The translations under genes were made by a program, and so were the position numbers. A stretch of 64,000 nt of DNA from Hymenobacter norwichensis DSM 15439 (GTDB taxonomy: Bacteria > Bacteroidota > Bacteroidia > Cytophagales > Hymenobacteraceae): the NCBI RefSeq assembly GCF_000420705.1, contig NZ_ATVL01000008.1:1-64000 (forward strand), in the 5' to 3' direction. The notes beneath the pieces were generated by a model, which made no database searches, was not told the origin of the DNA, and saw nothing but the letters and a program-made list of their open reading frames with translations. Below, piece by piece: positions 43,368 to 51,673 of the stretch (the stretch's first letter is position 1; each line of letters opens with the position of its first letter).

Positions 43368-44072
43368 GTGCTTACAGTAGAAAACCTCACCAAATCATAC
43401 ACCAGCGGCGGCCGAACCCTAACGGTGCTCGAATCCGTCAGCTTTGCGTTGCAGGCCCAGGACACGTTTGCCATCGTCGGTCCGTCGGGTAGCGGCAAAA
43501 CCACCTTACTTGGCTTGTGCGCCGGCCTCGACCGAGCCAGTTCGGGCAGCGTCTCGCTGAATGGCATCGTGCTCGATAATCTGAACGAAGACCAGCGGGC
43601 GGCCGTCCGCAACGAGCACGTCGGCTTTATCTTCCAGAATTTCCAGCTGCTGCCCACCCTCACCGCCCTCGAAAACGTGCTGGTGCCCTTGGAGCTGCGG
43701 GGCGTCCGCAACGGCACCCGCACCGCCGAGGAGCTACTGGAACGGGTGGGATTGGCTGGCCGCGGCCACCACTACCCCACCCAGCTGTCGGGCGGGGAGC
43801 AGCAGCGCGTGTCGTTGGCCCGCGCGTTCGTCAACCGGCCCAAGATTCTGTTTGCCGACGAGCCCACCGGCAACCTCGACGCCGATACCAGCGCCCGGGT
43901 GGTGGAGCTGCTGTTTGAGTTGAACCGCGAAGCCGGCACCACGCTGGTACTCGTCACCCACGATTTAGAGCTGGCGGCCCGCACCCAGCGCATCGTGCGC
44001 ATCAAAGGCGGCGCCATGCTTTCGGATACCCGCACGGCGCCTGCTGCCGTTTCTTCGTCGGCCACCTTATGA
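43368..44072 (+). CDS. ybbA: ABC transporter ATP-binding protein, YbbA-like
   Basis: 234 residues from a GTG start (VLTVENLTKSYTSGGRTLTV). The open frame extends upstream to 43209 but crosses the palindromic repeat, so the short start is preferred; TTG at 43362 is an alternative. Walker A is VGPSGSGKTT, the Q-loop is IFQNFQLLPTL, the signature is QLSGGEQQRVSLARAF and Walker B is ILFADEPTGNLD. LolD/MacB-type ATPase. Its stop overlaps the permease start (ATGA), a clear two-gene operon. Confidence 0.9.
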   Translation: MLTVENLTKSYTSGGRTLTVLESVSFALQAQDTFAIVGPSGSGKTTLLGLCAGLDRASSGSVSLNGIVLDNLNEDQRAAVRNEHVGFIFQNFQLLPTLTALENVLVPLELRGVRNGTRTAEELLERVGLAGRGHHYPTQLSGGEQQRVSLARAFVNRPKILFADEPTGNLDADTSARVVELLFELNREAGTTLVLVTHDLELAARTQRIVRIKGGAMLSDTRTAPAAVSSSATL

Positions 44073-46636
44073 GCAACGGCCCGCTTCCTTCCGCCCGGCC
44101 GGCCCTGAGCTGGCTGTGGCGCATGGCCTGGCGCGACAGTCGCCGGAGTCGGTCCCGCTTGTTGCTGTTCGTGTCGGCCATTGTGCTGGGTATTGCCGCA
44201 CTGGTGGGTATCCGGGGCTTCGGCGACAACCTTTCGCGCAGCATTGATGAGCAGGCCCGCGAGCTAGTAGGCGCCGATTTGGTGCTTTCCGGCAGTGCCC
44301 CCTTCGATTCCACGCTGGCCCCCACGCTGCGTCAGCTCGGCCAAAACCGCAGCGACGAGGTGGCGTTTGCCTCGCTGGTGCAGTTTCCGAAAGGCCAGGG
44401 CGTGCGTTTGGCCCAGATAAAAGCCCTGAATGGCAGCTTTCCCTACTACGGCGAGTGGCTAACCGAACCCGCTGCCGCCGTAACGGATTTCCGCCAGGCC
44501 ATGACCTCACGGGAGCAAGTGGCCCTCGTGGATGATGCGCTACTAGTACAGTTTGCGGCCCGCCCCGGCGACTCTATTCGGGTGGGGCGGCTCACGTTCC
44601 GCATTGCCGGGCGGGTACGCAAAACGCCGGGGCAGTCTGGCTTTAGTGCGGCCGTGGCCCCCACGGTGTTCATTCCGAGTCAGTTTCTGCCGGCCACCGG
44701 CCTGATGCAGCGCGGCAGCCGGGTGCAGTACCGCACCTACTACCAGTTCGCGCCGGGCACCGATGTGGAGGCCGTGGTAAAGCGTCTGGAAGCCCGCCTC
44801 GACAAAGTGAACATCAACTCCGACACTGTGGCCGAGCGCAAGCGCCAAACCGGCCGCTCCTTCACCGACCTTACCCGCTTCCTGAACCTGGTGGCGTTTG
44901 TGGCGCTGCTGTTGGGCTGCGTGGGCGTGGCCAGCGCCGTGAGCTTGTACGTGCGCGAAAAAGTGGCCTCGGTGGCCATATTGCGTTGCTTGGGCGCCAG
45001 CGGCAGCCAAGCCATGCTGATTTATCTGGTGCAGATAGCCGCTATGGGCTTGGTGGGTGCCACCATTGGGGCGGCCCTGGGCACGGCGGTTCAGCTGCTG
45101 TTGCCGCGGTTGTTTGCCGGTTTTCTGCCGGTTACAGTAGCCGTGGCGGTTTCGTGGTCGGCGGTGGCGCAGGGCCTGGTGACGGGTGTGGTGGTGGCCG
45201 TGCTGTTTGCGCTGCTGCCGCTGCTGAGCATCCGGCGGGTGTCGCCGTTGCGCACGTTGCGGGCCGCCTACGAGGAAGACACCGCCCGCCCCGACCCGTT
45301 GCGGGTGGTGGTCTACGGCCTGATTGTGCTCTTTATCACCGGCTTTGCTTACCTGCAAACCCGCGAGTGGAAACAGGCCGTCAGCTTTGCGGGCGGACTG
45401 CTCGTAACGTTTTTCGTGTTGGCGGGCTTGGGCCAGGGCTTGCGCTTGTTGGTTCGGCGCTTCTACCCGACCTCCTGGAGCTACGTGTGGCGGCAGGGCC
45501 TGGCCAACCTCTACCGGCCCAACAACCAAACGCTGCTGCTCACGGTTTCCATCGGACTGGGCGTGTTTCTGATGGCTACGCTCTCGTTGCTGCAAGGCTT
45601 GCTCCTGAGCCGGGTGCAGATTTCGGCCTCTGACGGGCAACCCAACATGGTGCTGTTTGATATTCAACCCGCCCAGCGCGCTGGCGTCACGCAGCTGCTC
45701 ACCAGCCGCAAGCTGCCCATTTTGCAGCAGGTACCCGTCGTGACCATGCGGCTAGCGGCCATCAACGGCCAGCGCACCGCCGACCTGAAAAAGGATACCA
45801 CCAACGGCTTATCCAAGGGCGCACTGAGCCGGGAATACCGCGTCACGTACCGCAACAAGCTCATTAGCTCCGAAACGTTGGCTGAAGGCCTCGCGCCCTA
45901 CCTCCCGCCCGATGGTACGCCCCGTATTTCGGTGGACACCGATTTTCTGCGCCGCATGAAGCTGCGCCTCGGCGATACGCTCACCTTCAACGTGCAGGGC
46001 GCCCCGCTGGCTACCATCATCGGCGGCACCCGCACCGTGGACTGGACCCGCGTGCAAACCAACTTCCAGGTGGTATTCCCGGCCGGCGTGCTAGAGCCAG
46101 CCCCGCAGTTTCTGGTACTCATGACGCGCGTACCTAACAATACCGTGCTCGGGGCCGTGCAGCGCGACCTAGTGCAGAACTTCCCCAACGTGTCGGCCAT
46201 CGACCTAGGGCTAGTGCTGCAAACCCTGGACGATATTCTCAGCAAAATCTCCTTTGTTATCCAGTTTATGGCCTTCTTCAGCATTGCCACGGGCCTCGTG
46301 GTGGTGGTCAGCTCAGTGATTGTGAGCCGCTACCAGCGGGTGCAAGAAAGCGTGCTGCTGCGCACCCTGGGCGCCAGCCGCCGCCAAATTCTGCGCATTA
46401 CGCTGGTGGAATACGCCCTGCTGGGGCTGCTGGCTGCCGTGGCCGGCTTGGTGCTGGCCGTGGGTGCCGCTTGGGCGTTGGCATATTTCCTGTTCGAAGT
46501 ACCGTTTCTGCCGGCGGTCGGCCCGCTGCTGGTACTGGCCGCCGTCACTACTACCCTTACCGCCCTCATCGGCCTCTTCAACAGCCGCGACGTACTGACT
46601 CGCCCCCCGCTGGAAGTGCTCCGCGGCGAAGCGTAA
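44069..46636 (+). CDS. ybbP: ABC transporter permease, YbbP-like
   Basis: 855 residues. An N-terminal transmembrane helix (LLLFVSAIVLGIAALVGI) is followed by a large periplasmic part. Two FtsX/MacB-type membrane blocks follow (about 270-400 and 720-850) with further helices near 410-500. YbbP family length is about 800, so this is full length. With YbbA it is thought to extract or move lipids or lipoproteins, and genetic proximity to tesA suggests an envelope lipid role. Ends 110 bp before a convergent gene; the gap is one large palindrome. Confidence 0.9.
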   Translation: MSNGPLPSARPALSWLWRMAWRDSRRSRSRLLLFVSAIVLGIAALVGIRGFGDNLSRSIDEQARELVGADLVLSGSAPFDSTLAPTLRQLGQNRSDEVAFASLVQFPKGQGVRLAQIKALNGSFPYYGEWLTEPAAAVTDFRQAMTSREQVALVDDALLVQFAARPGDSIRVGRLTFRIAGRVRKTPGQSGFSAAVAPTVFIPSQFLPATGLMQRGSRVQYRTYYQFAPGTDVEAVVKRLEARLDKVNINSDTVAERKRQTGRSFTDLTRFLNLVAFVALLLGCVGVASAVSLYVREKVASVAILRCLGASGSQAMLIYLVQIAAMGLVGATIGAALGTAVQLLLPRLFAGFLPVTVAVAVSWSAVAQGLVTGVVVAVLFALLPLLSIRRVSPLRTLRAAYEEDTARPDPLRVVVYGLIVLFITGFAYLQTREWKQAVSFAGGLLVTFFVLAGLGQGLRLLVRRFYPTSWSYVWRQGLANLYRPNNQTLLLTVSIGLGVFLMATLSLLQGLLLSRVQISASDGQPNMVLFDIQPAQRAGVTQLLTSRKLPILQQVPVVTMRLAAINGQRTADLKKDTTNGLSKGALSREYRVTYRNKLISSETLAEGLAPYLPPDGTPRISVDTDFLRRMKLRLGDTLTFNVQGAPLATIIGGTRTVDWTRVQTNFQVVFPAGVLEPAPQFLVLMTRVPNNTVLGAVQRDLVQNFPNVSAIDLGLVLQTLDDILSKISFVIQFMAFFSIATGLVVVVSSVIVSRYQRVQESVLLRTLGASRRQILRITLVEYALLGLLAAVAGLVLAVGAAWALAYFLFEVPFLPAVGPLLVLAAVTTTLTALIGLFNSRDVLTRPPLEVLRGEA

Positions 46637-46638
46637 GA

Positions 46639-46742
46639 CAATTAAAAATTGAGAATTATAAATTAAAAATTGGCCGCTCAACATCTCATCCGAGACACGT
46701 TGAGCGGCCAATTTTTAATTTATAATTCTCAATTTTTAATTG
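46639..46742. repeat. Long perfect palindrome, 44-bp arms
   Basis: 46639-46682 is the exact reverse complement of 46699-46742 with a 16-nt spacer. The outer halves are AT-rich (CAATTAAAAATTGAGAATTA) and the inner part is TTGGCCGCTCAAC. It occupies the entire gap between two convergent stop codons and may act as a bidirectional terminator. The outer AT-rich sequence is unlike the genome around it and looks like an inserted MITE-type element. Confidence 0.9.
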
Positions 46743-46746
46743 ACTC

Positions 46747-47733
46747 TTACCAAATCTGATGCACTTGGGGCTTAATTTTGCGCTCGTAGATGGCTTGGAC
46801 CTGCTGCATTTGCTCGGTGGTGAGGGCGGGCAGTTCGGCGGCGTGCAGGTTGGAAGTGAGCTGCTCGGGCTTGGAAGCGCCGGGAATTACGCAGCTTACT
46901 TCATTGAACATCAGCACCCAGCGCAACGCCACGGGCGCTAGATTAGGCTGGTCGGGGAAGAGTTGCTTGATTTCCTCCACGGCTTCAAGGCCGGTGTTGT
47001 AGTCCACGCCCGAGAAGGTTTCGCCTTTGTCGAAGGCTTCGCCCTGGCGGTTGAAGTTGCGGTGGTCGTCGGGCGAGAAGCTGGTATCGGCGGTAAACTT
47101 GCCGGTGAGCAGGCCGCTAGCCAGCGGCACCCGCACAATCAGGCCCACATCGCGGCGCTGGGCTTCTTTGAACAACAGTTCAGTGGGGCGCTGCCGGAAC
47201 ATGTTGAAGATGAGCTGAATGGCAGTAACGTTAGAGTACTCCAGAGCTTTGAGGCCTTCTTCCACTTTCTCCACGCTCACGCCGAGGTTCTGGATTTTGC
47301 CTTCCGCCTTGAGCTGGTCGAACACCTCGAAAATCTCGGGGCGGTAGTACACCTCCGTGGGCGGGCAGTGCAGCTGCACCAAGTCCAGGGTTTCCAGCTG
47401 CATGTTGCGCAGGCTGGCTTCCACAAACCCACGCATGGCGGCCGGTGTGTAAGCCTCGTTGACGTGGGGCTGGAGTTGGCGGCCGCACTTGGTGGCCACG
47501 TAAATCCGCTCGGAGCGGCTGCGCACGAGCCGGCCCACTGCTTTTTCACTCTCGCCGTCGCCGTACACGTCGGCGGTGTCAATGAAGTTGATACCGCCAT
47601 CCACGACGGCGTTCAGGATGGTATCGGCGTTGGCGTGGCTGAATGGGTCGCCCCATTTGCCGCCCACCTGCCAAGTGCCGAGGCTGATTTCAGAAACGGA
47701 GAAGTTGGTTTTACCGAGTTTACGATACTGCAT
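46747..47733 (-). CDS. Aldo/keto reductase
   Basis: 328 residues. MQYRKLGKTNFSVSEISLGT starts the barrel. The catalytic tetrad is Asp and Tyr in FIDTADVYGDGESEKAVG, Lys in VATKCGRQ, and His in LVQLHCPPTEVYY. The cofactor site near the C-terminus is VIPGASKPEQLTSNL. NADPH-dependent reduction of aldehydes or ketones; the substrate is unknown. Divergent from the NUDIX gene across 89 bp. Confidence 0.93.
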   Translation of the reverse strand: MQYRKLGKTNFSVSEISLGTWQVGGKWGDPFSHANADTILNAVVDGGINFIDTADVYGDGESEKAVGRLVRSRSERIYVATKCGRQLQPHVNEAYTPAAMRGFVEASLRNMQLETLDLVQLHCPPTEVYYRPEIFEVFDQLKAEGKIQNLGVSVEKVEEGLKALEYSNVTAIQLIFNMFRQRPTELLFKEAQRRDVGLIVRVPLASGLLTGKFTADTSFSPDDHRNFNRQGEAFDKGETFSGVDYNTGLEAVEEIKQLFPDQPNLAPVALRWVLMFNEVSCVIPGASKPEQLTSNLHAAELPALTTEQMQQVQAIYERKIKPQVHQIW

Positions 47734-47822
47734 GAGGACTTATTGGTTGCGGGTTGTTAGTTGCTGGTTTTATACGGCATATTTAGCCAACAACTAACGA
47801 CTCGCAATCAATAACCACCTAA

Positions 47823-48377
47823 ATGGCCCAAGAAATCAAACCCTGGACTACGCTCCGCTCCGAGTTAGTAGTGAATCACCGCTGGTACCAGCTCCGCCGC
47901 GACCATGTGCAGCTGCCCACCGGCCAGGAGCTCGACGACTACTTTGTGAGCGTGCGGGCCAATGTGGCGCTGGTATTCGCCCTCACCGCCGACCAGCACG
48001 TGGTGATGGTGCGCCAGTACAAGCACGGCATCGGTGAAATCCTGATTGAGCTACCCGGAGGCGTACTGGACGAAGGCGAAACCTCGCCGCTGGCGGCGGC
48101 GCAACGGGAGCTGCTGGAAGAAACCGGCTACGCTTCCGACGATATCGAGCAACTGGCCGAAGTCAGCGACAACCCCACCAAAGACACCAACCGCATCTAC
48201 TTTTTCCTGGCCCGCAACGCTCGCCTCGTAGCCGCCCAGCACCTCGACGAAACCGAGAACATCGAAGTGCTAAAAGTGCCGCTGGCGGATATTGAGCACA
48301 TGATTTTCAGCGGCCAGATAAAGGTGGCGGGTTCCATTGCGCTGTGTCTGTTGGCGTTGCGGAAGCTGAGGCAGTAA
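47823..48377 (+). CDS. NUDIX hydrolase, ADP-ribose pyrophosphatase-like
   Basis: 184 residues. The Nudix box is seen in GGVLDEGETSPLAAAQRELL followed by EETGY, fitting GX5EX7REUXEEXGU. Preceding IGEILIELPGG and the N-terminal beta-strand part (WYQLRRDHVQLPTGQ) match the ADP-ribose pyrophosphatase group. It would cleave ADP-ribose or a similar nucleoside diphosphate derivative. A strong terminator follows. Confidence 0.92.
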   Translation: MAQEIKPWTTLRSELVVNHRWYQLRRDHVQLPTGQELDDYFVSVRANVALVFALTADQHVVMVRQYKHGIGEILIELPGGVLDEGETSPLAAAQRELLEETGYASDDIEQLAEVSDNPTKDTNRIYFFLARNARLVAAQHLDETENIEVLKVPLADIEHMIFSGQIKVAGSIALCLLALRKLRQ

Positions 48378-48403
48378 CTACTTCCAACGGAATCAACCGT
48401 ACG

Positions 48404-48449
48404 CGCCCCACCCAACTTCCTGTCTGCCGGGAGTTGGGTGGGGCGTTTT
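48404..48449 (+). terminator. Intrinsic terminator
   Basis: CGCCCCACCCAACT pairs with AGTTGGGTGGGGCG over a 14-nt loop, followed by TTTTC. It ends the NUDIX gene. Confidence 0.92.
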
Positions 48450-48901
48450 CTGTTCAGAGGAGACGCTTCCCCCGGCCCCTACACTCGCTTGATACGCGAC
48501 GTAAAAGAAGAGCGGTGCGCTGCTTCATGCATCAGGTTGCTTGCCAGTCGTCTGGGGCCTTCTTACCCTTAGGAGAGGGGGCCGGGGGGTGAGGCCCCTC
48601 GTCACCACATCTATATGTGATTGACAGCGGCCCCCGAATAATAGAACTTGCCTATGTTTTAACGGCTGTCCGTTGAACGCTGCTTATCAAGTAATACGCT
48701 TATCCTGCTGAGGGCTTCAGGCCCTACCGCCTACTACCTCGGCGGCACGCACACCTGCTTCCGCTTCCTATTGGCCAGCCCTCTGGGCAGCCCTCCCGCT
48801 CAGTCCGCTTTTCAGCGGCCACGGCCAGCGGCTTGCCTTTTCCGCCTCAACAGCTTTTTACCCTTCAGCTTCTTTCCACTCCTTTTACTATCACAGTACC
48901 C
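48450..48901. other. Intergenic region without a gene
   Basis: About 450 bp. It contains a G-rich segment near 48567-48600 (AGGAGAGGGGGCCGGGGGGT) that looks like a dispersed intergenic repeat. I see no convincing promoter box, and no protein or RNA gene. Confidence 0.5.
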
Positions 48902-51154
48902 ATGAAAACAACCCGAGTAAACACCAAAAAAAACGGCACTGCCGGAAAATTCACTACCAGCGCGGAGCAGGCCGAGCACTCCACGCGCATACCGCAGGAC
49001 GGCCCGCCCGTCTTTCCGCAGTTGCCCGACCCAATTATGATGGTGCCTAAGCTACCCGAGGAGCTACTGCGCCTACCCTTGGAACGGCAATTAGAGCTGG
49101 AAAAGCTGTTTCCGCTGAAGTTTTATAGCCTCGATGCGGGCTGCTACCTGGTGCGCTTCAACCCCACCGGCCTCAGTTACCACTACGACGGCACCATTCG
49201 GGTGCAGCGCCAGGGCAGCAACACCATTGCCAGCGGCGACCTGTATCAGCACAACCCTATTCAGATTTGGCCGCTGCCCACTATTCCGGTGATTAAAGGC
49301 GGCATCCTGACCCCGCAGAACGACGCCAGCTTCTTCCTCGGCGAGCCGAACCCGGCCAACGGCATTCCGGTGTTTGCCCGCTCGCGCTACCGCTACTACC
49401 TGCGCATCACCCAGATTCTAGAGTCCATCAGCTTGTCGAACACCTTCACGCTGGGCTTCGAGATGTGGAAATTCAACGGGGTTAGTGCCTCGCCCATGTG
49501 GACCAAGGAAGCCGCCGGCCCCTATCAGGCCCAAATGACCTTTGGCACCGCCCCAGCCGGCTACCCCGCCGGCGCCGACTACCTGACCGGCACGGTGCGC
49601 AACGCCGCCAACGTGGCCGTAGGCACCATCACCATGGGCCGCGTGTCCAGCTACTTGCGCAAGGCCACCGTGGAAATCGACCGGGTTTCCGCCTCGGAAG
49701 CACCCCTCGACAGCGGCGCCGGCCACGGCTGGCAGTCGATTTTCGACTCAGTGAAATGGCAGCTCAACGTGGTAACCAGCAACGCCGACGTAGCTGAACC
49801 CAGCGGCAACTCGTGGAGCGACGGCGAAATGCACGCCGCCATGCTGGCCCGCCGCGACTCCTCCAACCTCGACTCGGAGTGGCGCTACCACGTGCTGGCC
49901 GTCAAGAACATCGATTCCACCCCGCGGGGCATCATGTACGACACCGGTGGCACCGACTCCAACAACGTACCGCGCGAAGGCATCGGCATCTCGTCGCACT
50001 GGGTGATTCCCAATACCGCCACTTGGGGCAAGGTGAAAGGGCAGCGGTTTGGAGCGGCCAAAGCGCCGTATTTCCGCACCGCGCTGCACGAAATCGGGCA
50101 CGCCATGGGCCTCTACCACAACACCGTGGACATGGGCATCATGAACACCACCGACGTAATTTCGGCCAGTGCCGTGCCGCCCACCCAGTTCCCCGACAAT
50201 ATCAAGTGGGCCCACGCCGCCGACGACCAAAAACGGCTCATGCACATGCCCGACGTGTTTGTGCGGCCCGGCGGCGTGTCGTTCGGCACGCCCTATTCCA
50301 CCCACCCGCTCAGCCCCGATGATGCGCACGAGGAAGCCGTGGGGCTGGAAATGCACGTACTACCGGTGCAGGAAGTGCTGCCAATTGGCGCGCCCGTGCG
50401 GTTGGAAATCAGCCTGGCCAACACCGCCCCCTACCCGCTGCCCGCCCCCGACAGTTTGGCCATGAAGTACGGCTGCGTGAGTGGCCGGGTCATCGACCCA
50501 TCGGGCACGGTGCGCACCTTCAAAACCATTATGCTGTGCGTGGACGAGGTGCAGCTACGCTACCTGGAGCCCGGCGAGCAGCTCACCGACTCGCTCACAC
50601 TGCTGCGCGGGGCCGAAGGGGCCTTGTTCCCGAGTGCTGGCAGCTACACCGTGGAAGTGGAAGTAAGCTGGGACATGAACGGCGGCCACGTGGGCGTCAG
50701 CGGCCAGGCCCACCTGTTCGTGACGACGGCCCAAACCAAATCCCACGCCCGGGCCGCCCTGCAAGTGCTATCCACGCCGGATACGCTGCTGAGCATGGTC
50801 TTTACCGGTGACCACCTGCTGGAAGGCAACGCCGCCATTCAGGCCGCCCTCGATGACAAGGTACTGCGCCCGCACTACGCCTACCTGGAAGCCAAGCGGC
50901 TGGCCCAGCCCTTTAAAAAGCGCAAAGCCAACCTCAATGCCGTCGCCGACCTACTGGATGCCGAAACGGTGATGAGCACCGGTGAAATCCGTAAGTGCAC
51001 CAAGCTGGTGAAGCAGGCCGACGCCGGCAACGGCAATGGTGACGCCAGCCACGACGGTGACGCCCCAAGCCGGATTGCCGGGGTGCTGCGGGCGAAAACC
51101 GAAGCCCACGCCGACACCGATTCGATGACGGCCACGCTGGTGGCACTGTCGTAG
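48902..51154 (+). CDS. Predicted zinc metalloprotease, matrixin/metzincin-like
   Basis: 750 residues from MKTTRVNTKKNGTAGKFT at 48902. The extended zinc motif HEIGHAMGLYH (His396, His400, His406) with downstream Met414 in DMGIMNTTD fits a metzincin with Met-turn. The N-terminal 380 residues contain a non-catalytic beta-rich part (SLDAGCYLVRFNPTGLSYHY; SFFLGEPNPANGIPVFARSR). After 480 there is an Ig-like domain (VEVSWDMNGGHVGVSGQAHL) and a helical, basic C-terminus. There is no signal peptide and no T9SS domain, so location is unclear. First of three genes. Confidence 0.8.
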   Translation: MKTTRVNTKKNGTAGKFTTSAEQAEHSTRIPQDGPPVFPQLPDPIMMVPKLPEELLRLPLERQLELEKLFPLKFYSLDAGCYLVRFNPTGLSYHYDGTIRVQRQGSNTIASGDLYQHNPIQIWPLPTIPVIKGGILTPQNDASFFLGEPNPANGIPVFARSRYRYYLRITQILESISLSNTFTLGFEMWKFNGVSASPMWTKEAAGPYQAQMTFGTAPAGYPAGADYLTGTVRNAANVAVGTITMGRVSSYLRKATVEIDRVSASEAPLDSGAGHGWQSIFDSVKWQLNVVTSNADVAEPSGNSWSDGEMHAAMLARRDSSNLDSEWRYHVLAVKNIDSTPRGIMYDTGGTDSNNVPREGIGISSHWVIPNTATWGKVKGQRFGAAKAPYFRTALHEIGHAMGLYHNTVDMGIMNTTDVISASAVPPTQFPDNIKWAHAADDQKRLMHMPDVFVRPGGVSFGTPYSTHPLSPDDAHEEAVGLEMHVLPVQEVLPIGAPVRLEISLANTAPYPLPAPDSLAMKYGCVSGRVIDPSGTVRTFKTIMLCVDEVQLRYLEPGEQLTDSLTLLRGAEGALFPSAGSYTVEVEVSWDMNGGHVGVSGQAHLFVTTAQTKSHARAALQVLSTPDTLLSMVFTGDHLLEGNAAIQAALDDKVLRPHYAYLEAKRLAQPFKKRKANLNAVADLLDAETVMSTGEIRKCTKLVKQADAGNGNGDASHDGDAPSRIAGVLRAKTEAHADTDSMTATLVALS

Positions 51155-51163
51155 GCCGGCGGC

Positions 51164-51556
51164 GTGAGCCTGCGTTGCCAACCGGCCCTGTTCTTGGTCA
51201 TAGCGCTCTGCCTGCTGGGTGGAGGGCTATGGCCAAGCTGCGTATTCCCCCATCACCCTTCCACCATTCCTTCGATGAACCTGATTGGCAATTGGCAGAA
51301 AACCACCGTTTCGGAGTGCGGCAAGAAATATCCTTCCGCCATCCAATTTAAACCCAACGGGCTCTACGAAGCCCAGGGCGACCCAAAAGCCGCCGTGCAC
51401 CCCACCTGGGACGTGGGCACGTTCTCGCAGCAGCACGATACCGTGAGCCTGTCCACATCCAACGACGCGGTTATCGACTACCAAGCCTCAGAGGAGGCCG
51501 ACACCCTCACCTTCCGCGACCCGGAAGGCTGCACCGTAACCTACCGGCGGCTTTAA
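51164..51556 (+). CDS. Small protein between two metalloprotease genes
   Basis: 130 residues from GTG at 51164, which would give a lipoprotein-like lead (MSLRCQPALFLVIALCLLGG, then LWPSC). ATG at 51275 (MNLIGNWQKTTVSECGKKYP) would give 93 residues without it. The core has GNWQKT, then alternating strands ending VTYRRL, reminiscent of a small lipocalin-like or lysozyme-inhibitor-like beta barrel. Function unknown. It starts 10 bp after the upstream metalloprotease and ends 117 bp before the next, so a protease-related or inhibitor role is possible but unproven. Confidence 0.6.
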   Translation: MSLRCQPALFLVIALCLLGGGLWPSCVFPHHPSTIPSMNLIGNWQKTTVSECGKKYPSAIQFKPNGLYEAQGDPKAAVHPTWDVGTFSQQHDTVSLSTSNDAVIDYQASEEADTLTFRDPEGCTVTYRRL

Positions 51557-51673
51557 GTGGTGAGGTGGTGAGTTTGACGTTCCGAGGGCGCAAGGATGCG
51601 CAAACTGGCGCCAATGACGCCTTTGGAGCATCAAACTCACCATTTCACCACCTCACCATTTCACCATTTCCTC

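Noticed and set aside
44543..45667. Minus-strand open frame of 374 codons inside the ABC permease
   Set aside because: Gln/His/Arg-rich shadow frame without family-like features.
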